The translations under genes and the position numbers were made by a program. Positions 38,343 to 49,768 of a stretch of DNA of 64,000 nucleotides are shown in pieces; the stretch's first letter is position 1, and every line of letters starts with the position of its first letter. The notes beneath the pieces are model-generated. The model searched no databases and was not told where the DNA came from. It saw only the letters and a list, made by a program, of their open reading frames with translations. This stretch comes from Wuchereria bancrofti (taxonomy: Eukaryota > Nematoda > Chromadorea > Rhabditida > Onchocercidae): NCBI GenBank assembly GCA_005281725.1, contig SSBO01000012.1:16587865-16651864 (forward strand). Direction: 5' to 3'.

Positions 38343-41300
38343 ATGGAAGACAGACTGAATGTAATCGGAAATGCGTTGGAGGCTATTTACAATACTACTG
38401 TTAGTAACGAACGGCGAGCAGCTGCATCTCAGGTGAGTCAGCAGTCTTCACTGTTACACACTACCTCATCCGTGATGTTTGTATTGCCCCGCTATCTAAC
38501 GGTGTACTAGGATTTCACGCGTTATATGAAGTCGGAAAATTTTCAGCTGGATTGTAAAAAATTCATAATTGATGAGCGGTAACGCTGAAAAGGGAATAAC
38601 GGATTTCATAACTAGTGCTTTTCTTTTTAACTAGGATGCATAAAGATAATGGTTCCAAGTTACTTTCTAAATAATTTTTAATTATAAAGTGAGAAAGAAG
38701 TGGTAAACCAAAAAAGCAAATTAGTGACTTAAAATAGTGTCCTCGCAGTGTTGCAGAAATAGATTCCTTTGCAGTTTCTCGAATAATGATTATTTTTCTT
38801 TTTATGAGTTCTAATAAGGGAAAAAGTCAAAAGAGGATCATCTTAATAATTTTTAACTTATAGAGAAAGCGACGAAACTTTTAATTATTCCTGAGCACAA
38901 GCTTGTTGAGATTATAAAGAAAATTAGAGTATCATGTTTCTGTTAGCCAACAAATCAGTGGTTAAATGAGCACATATAATTTGCACAGATATTACCAAAT
39001 AGTATAGTGCGTTCATATGGGCTTATTCCAAGTCGTCAAATCTTTGTTATTATTAAAGGTTATCGAGTCAGCAAAAGAATTATCTCCTGCTGATGTAGAA
39101 CAGATTGCCTATGCATTGATCTCGAAGAAGGATCTCATTCTTGCTCGAACAGGCTGGAATTTTCTCGAACATATCATTAAGTAAATTTTATACAATGACT
39201 GCCAAATGGCTAACCAACTTTTCCAATCTTTTCGAAATGAAATTTTGGTGCTTCCTTGGGTTTATTCTTGAATTATATCGAGATAGCATGTATCATAGCA
39301 AGGATAACTACAACTATATTGAAGTATATGAATTTCATCTACTTGCTAGGGATCTATCATTTTTCCAAATGCAGAATGAGAATTATATTCAATTTCCTGA
39401 GATTGTTTCAGATTTAAATGGTTAGTAATAAGTGAACAATCACGCTTTACCATTCGATGTACCTGTTTTGCTGCAATGAAATCGGATGCCATGTTGCGGA
39501 ATGAACTGAGATGTGCTGCAGCACGATGTGTCGTTTTAATGATGGAGCATGAATGGCCTCAAAATTGGCCGGAACTGTTTGATCAACTTGAAGATGTCAA
39601 TTTTTTATTATTTACAAATAATGTATTCGGGATTTTCTTTACTACCGTCACGTTCAAGCTTGGAATTGTTTATTGTTTATTACAATCTAATCATTAAGTG
39701 CTGTAGTGATTGCTGCATGTAATTTAGATTGCTTCTGTATCGGCAACCCATGCTCAAATTCCATTTATCACACTGCAGCTTTTGGTCGAAAACGTTGTCA
39801 CTTTGGTAACTGTTGAAAACATTTCCAGAAGGAAAGATCTTAACAATGCTATTGCCTCTAATGTACCACGTATACTTCATATTATTCATCTTGCTTTGCG
39901 TGAATGTTCTGTCGAAATAACAGGTATTTAGTAACCTTGTCACTGTTTTAGTATTACTCGAATATAAATCAATTGGAGCTGTTTTATTTATGTGATTTTT
40001 TTTTTGTTTCAGACGAATCCTATTCCTTGGTCCGTTCCGCTTTGGATTTGTTCAGTGAACTTGTTGAATGGCTACCAGCTAACGTTTTAGAGCCTTATAT
40101 CAATGATTTGTTATATACAGTTTGTTCATTCCTTGAAACGCCTCAGCATTGCATATATGAAGTGGTTTGGAAACATTTTTTTCACATTAAAATTTCAAAT
40201 ATTGTGTTGCTTAAACAAAAAAGAAAAAAATGGTGAAAGTTTTTAATGTGTAGATTAAAAATTTCCATTAGTTTGCCTTTAACAGTGTTTTGGTACAAAA
40301 TGAATATGTGAAATGAAGAACTTCATTTTCAGGCAGCGAAGTGTTTATGGAGGATAGCTTCACGGAAGCAAGCAAAAAATGAAGAAAATCTTGTGGTTTT
40401 TGCTCTCTTTGGTGATGTTCCAATGCGATCAATTCTTAGAGCTGCTAAGTATGTTTATCTAATATTACCATGAAGTATTCGATACTTTCTTGTCTGATAC
40501 GTAGGGTTCTCGTTTTAGAGAATGATTTAGAAAATGGGAATTTGCGTTGTACACTCAGTTCTAAGGATAGATGTTTAACCATTAATACTGCGATAAATTT
40601 AAGTTGAAACATAAAATGTAACCACAATTTTATGTGTAAGTTGTTCATCTTCTGAACTGTCTCCTATGAAATGTAATTTGCTAGGAACAAAAGTAAACAT
40701 GATGCTATTTCAAGAGATAGCAGAAGAACACTTATGTTTCATATTAAGTCCGTCCAGATGATCAAGCCATTCCAAGTTCCAAAATAGTAATGTGGTTTTA
40801 CATAATAAATTTTAATTCCTTTTTTTTAATTCTATGTACTTTTTGTTCTTAGTAACTGCAGGTAGAAACATATTTCTTAATTTAATATGCTTACATTCTT
40901 TATGGGTAGCAGATTTTAAACAAATTAAATACGTATTTTTTGTACAAAAGTTTTTAGCCAAGCAGCAAGTGTTGGTGCTGGTAATGTGGAACATTATCGT
41001 TTTCTAAAAACTCTTTGCAATGTTTTATCTGCATTGGGAATTCATCTGGCGGATGTTTGTACCCAACGACCGCCTAATTTTGGCATGTATTTAGCTGCTA
41101 TCGAAGCATTCTTTTCACATCCATCAGTAGTAAGTTATTGAAACTCATTTTTTAATAAATAATTCAATTTATAATATAAATAATAATTCAATTTCTGATA
41201 GAATTCTTAAGTTATTTCCTGTAGTAATACAACGTGGTGCTCAACGACGCCTAATTTTAATTGCCAGAAATATTGGATTACTGAATTCGAGGAATACTTA

Positions 41301-44300
41301 GATATTCAAATTTGATTTTTCGTAAAATCACTCAAAAATGCTTCATAAATATGGAGAAGTCTTGATGTACAGTGCTTATTACAGTATTTACGAAACGAAG
41401 CAGTTGCTGTATTTGCTTCGTTAATAAATCACGAGAAAATTGGAGATGACGAAATATTCAGTGAATGCATTTGTCGTGTGATCATTTCTACACCTAATTT
41501 ATTGGAAAAAGTCGGATATCCGTCTCAGAATGGCCATGAAACTTGTCGCTTCTCACAACATGATTACGATGACGATAATGATTTCTCCCATGAGTTTACG
41601 CGTGAGATACAGTTTCATTAATAATTATGCTTACTGATTTGCTTATTGATTCCTTAATATTCTAAAGATATTAAAAAAGTAGCCGATGTACAGCAAAAAA
41701 TCATGGTGCATAAAAGTTCAATTAGGTAGTGAAATTTCTTTTTTTCAGAGTTTCGCGACCGTTGTTTGAAAGTTATTCGTTCTTGTTGCACTGAAAAGCA
41801 TGTCGACTTGCTGATCAGTATTGTTGAAAAATGGTTTATCAGTCGATGCCTAAATTGTCCGGATCTAGGTCTGTTTATTATTTCTGCTGTTATTTTGCTT
41901 TCACATTAAAGAGATACAGCTTTCGTTCCATACTTAATGTCCCGTTCAGTTTTTATTCACATAAAGTACTGTTTTGGAACAATTCTGAACGTGGACGGTG
42001 TTTTACTTATAGTTACTATTCCAAGACTGCTACCAATCATTTAGTGTTCTTTGTCCTCTGAGTGGAATTGTAACTATGTCTGTACTTTGAATTAACTCCA
42101 GTTGTTACTGAAAATATATCACAAAAAAATTATGTGATCTTCAGTGAGGCAAACCGAATGGGATGCAATGCAACGTTTTTCGAAACTTGTTTTATGGGAA
42201 TGTCACAGTAGAAAACTATTGAATCCTGTACGTTGTTTAACTTCCAATTTCCTTGTGCTCCACTTCTTGGTCTAATGGTTTCGGATACAGAAGTTTCATT
42301 AAGTTAATTTTGTTTAGAACAGTTACAAAAGATTAAATTCATTATTTGATGGAATGCTGACATTAATGGCAAAATGTACCTCACCGTTATTGATGAACAA
42401 CTTATTATCTATACTTTCGACTCTGTTGGTTACTGTTGGAAGGTATCCACAATTACTTGTTTCTCTTCTATCTCAGGTAGTCTTTCATTACATATAAATC
42501 AATACTGATACAAAAGTGATTTAGTGAAGTCAGTCGTCTCATTGATAAATATAAAATCAGTGAGTAAAGGACAAAAATGTTAATGAACTACATAATGATG
42601 AATTTTTGTCATCAGAATCATTTATTGAACGCTTTCAGTTACGGCGACCTTTGAGTGATCACGTGGATGATGATATTGATGAGAAATCTGTCAAGAGACA
42701 CTGTATAGCTTTATTATTGAGAATAGTCACTATTTTTGCTGACGACATCAAGGTTTGCTTTTCGATTTTTTGTGAGGTTGATCGGAAATTAACATTTCAA
42801 GGTCGCACAACTAATAATTATTCCAACTGCTTTTGTTCATTTCACAGTAATTCCAAATTATCATCGTTGTCATTGTGTTTCTTAATTTCATTGTTGCAGG
42901 GACAAGCGGGAACCATTCTGGAATTTTGTGTTTCGATACGCCCCTTTTTATCATTAATGCAGTTAGCTTCTTGTATGCAAATAATTGCTGCATTAAGCAA
43001 TCTTTGTGTAGATTTTGCGACACAGAATAATTTCCTGTCCAGTGCTTTATCTGATTCTTTGCATTATTTTCTTCAAACTGAAATTCAGGAGTAAGTGTTA
43101 GCAGATCTGAAAGTTTTTCTTAATGTTTATTTTACCATTATTTTAATTTTCACTTTCTTGAAACAACAATTTCTTTTTTTTTTATTTATTAAGCTTACTA
43201 GAAATGCAGAAGATCACTTGCAGGGTTTTCCAAAGCGATATAGCATTCCTGACTTTTTTTGGTTTCACTTCTCCTGCACCAGCAAATGTTGCAGAAGCAG
43301 CAAAATCGTCTTACATGCTCAATCGTCGAAGGGTTATTTTTATTCATATTTATCCTTGTTATATTAAATGCAGCTTTTTTCTTGTGTTTTCCAGCTTTAA
43401 TTCTCAGATTGCAGTTTCGAGCACATTTATCGACTCTTGAAGGAATAATGGCACAAACTCAATCGATCGCCCCTCCTTTTCATCCCGCTTACAGTGCTTT
43501 CCGACCAGTTTTACCAGCAATATTTTTATTAGTAAAGTAAGTTTCTCTAAATGATAATTCCTTTAGCTCTGCTGCTGAACTTGACAACTAAGATTTTAAC
43601 TAATTATAAATCATTGATTGTGAATTATATGGTGTTTCAATAAAAAAGTATCTCTCGTTTAAAACTATCTGAATATGGATCGAGGTCGCGCAAAATGTGA
43701 AGTGGAGTAGTTTTAGTCGACAGAAATATATTAGAGAAAATTATATTTCAAAATGCTGATGGCACTCATCTTTCATGAATAACTGAATCATAAGGTTGAG
43801 CTTTGGGCTTGCCAACACCTTAAATCATTTTTTTTTTTTTTGCAAACCATTTTCATAATGAGTGTTGTGATATGTTTCTTGCAATTTTTAATTGGTCTTG
43901 CGATTTGTAAAAATATGCATAAGTAAGCGTAATGAATAAGCTAATGGCAGTTGGTATTTAATTTTTTTTTCATAAATTCACATCCAGCAAAAACAAAAAG
44001 CCGGAAAGATTCTTTCACAAACCTAACTTACCATTTCAACATTGGTTGAATCAGTATCCACTCAGTTTATTTAAAATTTAATTTGAACTTCAACTGATTA
44101 TTTTTAACTGAAGCAGTATTTTGCATTCTCTCTCTGTTAGCTTCTTATCTATCGATTCTTCAGCGTTCTCATTTTTTGTTTTTTTTTTTTTCTTTTTTTA
44201 TCATCTTTAAAACAGCGTCACCAAAAATACAGTTTTCGGTAGTAGTTGATTCATAAAAAGGTTTCATCTGATAAAGATGTTGCTTTGCTTGCTGAATTTT

Positions 44301-47300
44301 TTGCTTAGTTAAATTCGTGCCTAATTTTGAATTTAGTCTTTGTTACTATCTTATACCTTCTTTACATCAAAATATGTCGTTATCGTTTGTTGATAAAGAT
44401 TTATTTTTTAATTCCTTAGTTCTTTTCTGTTTCAGACGTTTAAACTCGTTGTACGACCCGAAAAATGCGAGTGTTATACATATTTCCTATGGACCCGTAT
44501 CCATTTTTGAAATTACCAACAGTGAACGACAACAATTATTAACATGTGAGGCTTTTCTTTTTTGGATAGCTGCTTTCTTAAGTAAATAATTTATATGAAA
44601 ACTTTTCTCATTAGCGAAAATTTGGATTTTTAATTCTTTGTGCAGTTAACATAGTTTGCTTCTTCTACATTAGTGTATTATCCATCCATTCTTCACTGTA
44701 CTCATTCCCTTCTTTTTATTCATCATCTTCCTAACATTTCATCAAAAATGGAGTTTTTAGCAGTTGATTCATGTTTGTCGTCAACCGCAAGAATTTTATC
44801 CGATGATCCAGGAACTCATGCTCGTGCATTCCTTTTTGATGTTACAGAAAAAGTGCAAGTTTTTACTCCTTTCCATGTGCTTTTGATCAGTGAACAGTGT
44901 TAGTATTTCAAGAAACTTCATATGGTGTTAGATGTCTTTTTAGGCAAACTTTAATTGGATATTTTGCAAGCAAAGCAGCGAAGCAGCTGTTTTCGGATTC
45001 AGAAATCGGTAGTTGGGCATTGTTTCTTTCTTGCCATCTCACCTATATTCCAGATTTCCGTTTACGATTTTGGTTAAGAAGAACGTGGTATGTTTACACT
45101 GATAGGATTAAGCATTGCCGTAAAACTCGTCTACTGTCGAAAACTGTCGATTTAGTTTTTAAGTATTTTGGTAGATGAATACGGCAGCAACTTAGTAATA
45201 ATGAATTTCTTCAAGGAAACCGTTTTTATGCGCATGTCCGGAAGCTGCATATCACAGCGTTAGGCAGTTGTTGCTGATAGTGATTGAAGAGTTGGGTAAA
45301 CGACTGCAGAGTAGATGGAAGCAACTTGCAGCTTTGGAATGCTGTTAGTTTTTAGATTCTTTAATGACTTTTTATTTTCCTCTGTTTCTTGGCCATTAAT
45401 ATAGTACTGATTTTATGAAAACTTTTGCGCTATGGAAGAAAACTGTTGATTTCGGAATACAGTTTTTTAAGGAGCTACTCAAATTTTCTTTTATCGTTAA
45501 ACTTTATTCAATAATTCCTTTCGAAGCTTCCGCTGTTAATTATATTGTTTGCAGCGGAAGATGATGAACCTTCTCAGGAACAGTTGTTAGTTGAGCATAT
45601 GGCTTGTATTTTAACACGGGAATGCACAATTCTTTTGCGGGATTTATTTGGTATTTCGGACGTAGGTAAGAAATTTATGAAAAATTCTACTGTTAATTAA
45701 TTTTCGCTAAAAATTTCCATTCACAATATTTGATTGTTGCTAGTTGAAATTTTATTACAGGTGACAAAATCGACGAAGCATCCTGCATAAGAAACTGCTT
45801 CTTGAAAGATGAGGTCTGTTATTCATTTATCATTCAATATTTTGGATGCCTTTTTATCCATAATTTGTTCGGAAATTTTTATCGGAATAATCCAGCATTG
45901 CAGTCGAAAAATTGTTTTTAAAGTTTAAATATAACTTCATACATGCATTATTTTTACTTTGGTTTTCTGATTGATTGTGAATTATATTTTAGGTGCCAAA
46001 TTTAATATTTTTTTCAGGGTGTAATAGGAAAAATTGTTGAGTGTATGTTTTTGTGCTTGACTTATCACGATGCAACTTCAGTGGTTCGAATAATACCTGT
46101 CTGTAGGAATGTAACCGAAAGTGTTCGTTCTAAAATCCTAAAACTGTTCCATTTTCAAAATTTTCTCTTTATCCGTTCTTCCATGTAAGAATTATTCCAC
46201 ATCTTCCGAAACAAATTTTTTTCTGTCTTATTTTTCAGTTAAATGAAAGATGTAGTGAAGGAATAGCTGTCTTCATGCTTGTTCAAAGTATCCGGAGCTT
46301 ACAAATTCATGGAGCGGATGAATTGGCTGTCACTCATCTTTTATCCCTTGTTTTTTTTATTTACTCTTCTTTGGTGAGTTTTATTTTTTTTTTCTCGAAC
46401 TTCTCATACAAGTGCATGCCTGTGTCACATATGCTGCAGGTTTAAGTTCTCAAATTTATCCGGAATACTTAATAGAGAAGAGAGGGCGCAGAATGATATC
46501 AGACAGAATGTCAGATATACAGCATTCATTTTAAAATTACATCTTTAGTGGACTTTGATAAGCTATCACATATAGCTAGACATGCTTTACGCAGTTACAT
46601 AAAGAATTTGTTTCTAATTTGGTACGAAAGGTTTTTTTGCAGAGAGAGCGGTTTTCCAGTCTGTCTCAGGTATTGCAGCAAGTACCAGAATGTTCTGTAG
46701 AAGAAGTAGAAAGATTGGATCGACGGATTGCATCCATGAAGTATAACAAAGATTTCGCAAATGAAAAAATGAAAAGAGAAATCATGAAAAAATTACTGCG
46801 AACTGTGATAGCGGCTAGTTTTTTCCCATAACTTTTGAGAGATGAAGATTTTGCTGGTTGTTAAGTTGATTGTTAATTATTTAATCCTGCTTACTACCTT
46901 TTGCTTTTTAACTGCACTACTTTTTCTTACCTAAATCGGTCATTTTCGAAATATCTTCATGATTCCCTACTTGAATGAATTTTTATTAATCTCTTTGCAT
47001 CCGAGCATAAATGGTCTACTTGAGGGATAGAGAAGTAGGTATTTTAGATATATTTCGGATAAGACCATTTTCCGCTACCTCAGCATGCTCAAAATGTTGA
47101 AAAATTATGTGGCCAAGCATTGGAATGCTAGTCCCGATCTTTGCTTTTTTCGGTGTACTTATTTTTTGCCGAGCCATACTTTAATATGTTTTAGACTTCA
47201 GTTGGTGAGCAGCACAGAAGACCAGTTCATCGCCGTCCACTACCTCCTATTCCGAGAAGAAAGGAACATCCTGAAGGGGATTTCACAGACTTGGGATTTA

Positions 47301-47317
47301 TATTTGGTGATATCTGA
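38343..47317 (+). CDS. Exportin-5 (karyopherin-beta family RNA export receptor)
   Basis: Large HEAT-repeat nuclear export receptor. In vertebrates exportin-5 binds RanGTP and carries pre-miRNAs and other structured RNAs to the cytoplasm. About 20 exons carry recognisable segments in the family's order. Exon 1 is 38343-38432; exon 2 is 39059-39180 (TGWNFLEHIIK). Exon 3, from about 39412, has HEWPQNWPELFDQLE. Later come SRKQAKNEENLVVFALFGDV (40350-40430), HYRFLKTLCNVLSALG (40994-41040), VGYPSQNGHETCRFSQ and an Asp-rich DYDDDNDF (41512-41590), EWDAMQRFSKLV (42150), RRPLSDHVDDDID (42645), CPEAAYHSVRQLLLIVIEEL (45236-45295), PSQEQLLVEHMACILTRE (45573) and VPECSVEEVERLDRRIA (46682-46735). The last exon begins at 47195 after TTTTAG; it encodes TSVGEQHRRPVHRRP, an acidic stretch and a stop at 47317. 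That basic-then-acidic tail parallels the human C-terminus. No clear disabling lesion was seen, though not every exon edge was fixed. Confidence 0.9.
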
Positions 47318-47873
47318 TTCTCGTGGTTTTGTTTAAAATGCATTGTAAATTAAATTTATGGTATATTAAATCCGCAAGCGTGAAGCCATGACTCTGCCTA
47401 TGGATTGAAATGAGTTGTGGGACTGCGCAACCAGGTACTTCTTTGAGAGTGTTGGTATTCATTGTCGTCCTCCTCTGTATTACTGCTGTGAGGTGAAGCC
47501 TGGGCATTTTTAAGCTGCAGATGAACAGAAAGTCGTATACTCCCGGATGAAACACTGATTTATTGCACCATTGCGAACTCGCTTCCCATCTTCAGCATTG
47601 AATTGCTTTTTGTTTAAGGATGGCGAGATTGTTGACCTGTAATTTCTTGAAAAAAAATTCAATGCGAAGGATCGGAAGCAAGTCCACAAGAATTAAACTC
47701 TCTTTATGATTCGTAGCTCTTAGCTTGCAGCAATGCTTGCGAGGAGGCAACTATGGGAAAAAACTTCTTTTAAAATGAAGTGCAATCTTCCTCAGCAAGA
47801 AACTCTCCAGAATTATTCACGTGAAAAAAGAATTTATTCAAGTGAAAAAATAAAGCTATATAAGTGCAAAAAA
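47318..47873. other. Intergenic, convergent 3' ends
   Basis: Lies between the stop of exportin-5 (+) and the stop of the unidentified gene (-). No gene seen. The short open frames here have no supporting splice or homology evidence. Confidence 0.5.
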
Positions 47874-48993
47874 TCAAGATTTCTTGGACATATGATGTGC
47901 AGTGGTTTTCAAACTTTGCTTGCAGCGCGCAATGGCTTTTTCCACATTAACATTTGGTTTGATGGATGCAATAACTGCAGGACAAGTCACTTTATCGTCT
48001 ATTTCGAACCACTTCATTACTTCCACCACAAGATATGATAGAATATGCTGAAGATCTTGTCGAAGAAAAGACAATGGTGTAGTCCTTTGAGACTGACAAT
48101 CAGCTGCGACAAAATTATTTAGCACATCGGCAGTTCCCTCAACTTGTTTCCATTGTTCGGACAGTTTGCTAGTAACAATATCGATTTCAAGTTCGATTCG
48201 TGCCATTAATCCTGATTGCCAACTTGATGAATGCAGCATAAGCAATGTGTACCGCGGCATCTGGAAAACACGGGAAACAACTGACTTAAGCATATGTATT
48301 TATAACTTTTAGGAAACTCAACTTCAGTTTAGCAACATTAAATGCTAATGTCTTCTGTCATAAACACTGGCGATGCGTAATGTTAGTATGGAGCGAATTC
48401 CTAAGCAAACTATAGGGAAAAAATAATTTTGACAAGCATTCCTAAGTAATAAACATCAGTGAGAATGCAGAATACTCATAGTTTATATTAATTTAAATGT
48501 TGCCTTTCTCGTAGCTTCTAACTGGGCACTGAGACTTCTCCAGGTATCGACACAATCGAATATAATATTGATGCACTTTTCGACTTCACGAATTTCACTG
48601 AGACACTTCATTACGTGGAGATCCATCGCATCCGGTAATTCTATCCCATATGAAGGTAAAACATTAAAGACGTTCTGAAAGTAAACTCCTAAATTATAGG
48701 GTGGGTGCGTGGGCTCGTAATATACGCAATTACATTCAATGAAATCCTATTAGCTATTCATTGATAGGCCTCTTCCCTCACTTAATACAATACGTCAGTA
48801 TCGTTACTACGTCCATGGTAAAACTTGTCTCGCCATTCTTGTTACTCGGTGGCTGAAAATTTATGAAGTAAATGGTTTCCACCTCTTTCGGATGATAAGA
48901 CTGGGTTGGTAGCAGCACGAAGATAGTACCATTCTCTTTTCCTCCTGTCACTTCCGCAACATGCTGACTACTAACTTTTGGAGAGTTACCCAT
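47874..48993 (-). CDS. Unidentified 246-residue protein, three exons
   Basis: Exons 48811-48993, 48504-48674 and 47874-48260 all join in phase 0 to give a 246-residue protein. It starts MGNSPKVSSQHVAEVTGG, so an N-terminal Gly for myristoylation is possible, but position 6 is Lys rather than the preferred Ser/Thr. The middle (ELPDAMDLHVMKCLSEIREV) and C-terminal exon (ARIELEIDIVTSKLSEQWKQ; TPLSFLRQDLQHILSYL) look helical and soluble, with no signal peptide or membrane segment. Intron 1 uses a GTAGTA donor; intron 2 appears to use a GC donor (AAAG|GCAACA) with a TTTTCCAG acceptor. I do not recognise the family. Additional upstream exons are possible. It lies 776 bases downstream of cab-1 on the same strand. 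Confidence 0.6.
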
Positions 48994-49768
48994 GCAGTGG
49001 TTCACTTCTTGGTTAAATTGTCTTCAGCCAAAGTCAAAAAGCAGAAGGCTTATAACCAGCGGTACACCCCGTGTATACCTCTTTACTACTGAATCATTTT
49101 ATAACAGTGATTATTACATTTCAAGAATAGACGATGGAATTAGCTTCATCATTATTTTATCGTCGTAGTAAAGTTTACAACTGCAAGCAACAGAACACAG
49201 GCCATTAATTCTCTGACACTATCTTGCAAGTTTGCTGTCTAACACGCTATCACCTGTTACAGTCAGCTGGACGACATAATCTTAGAATCTCCTCTACTTA
49301 ATACTTCTTTGTTTTGAAAATGACTTCGACAAATTGAACGGCAACACGAAATGTGACTTCAATTCTATTGGAATTGAATTTTTTGAATAAATATTACTAC
49401 AAGCAGAACAGATAGTTGACAGTTGAAGAGAGTTCCTATAAATTAACCACAGGTAAATGGATTAGTTAATTACTCATCCCGATAAATATAAAATGAGATA
49501 CACTGATAATGTGCATGAATCCTTTTACGAAATAAAGTTAGCTTAAACAACCATATTGTTTCCAGATACTTCAGGTATTTTCCTTTTTTAAGATATCCAT
49601 AATTTCACTACAGCTCAAATTCTCCTGCTATCTGAAAGGTGTTACAAATCCTAGGAGTAATAATTTCTTTACAACCGCAGATAATTCACAAAGTTGTAAC
49701 ACTACTCTTCTAGTTTTTCTCCCGACTTTCTGCTCAAAATATTATTCAACTGATCTACTGATTACTGC
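48994..49768. other. Spacer between cab-1 and the unidentified gene
   Basis: Contains the cab-1 3' UTR and the upstream region of the unidentified gene, both on the minus strand. No clear TTTCAG acceptor directly precedes the downstream start. No further gene seen. Confidence 0.5.

Larger units (their letters stand above)
26420..38838. repeat. Large duplicated block, copy B (partner 14265-25475)
   Basis: Partner of the 14265-25475 block. This version joins directly to the rest of exportin-5 at 38839 onward, so it is the copy physically linked to the single-copy right half of the window. Confidence 0.88.

Noticed and set aside
46619..46831. Exportin-5 ending at the stop at 46831
   Set aside because: A donor at ACT|GTGATA just before it joins in phase to an exon at 47195 encoding a GEQHRRPVHRRP tail that parallels the human C-terminus.
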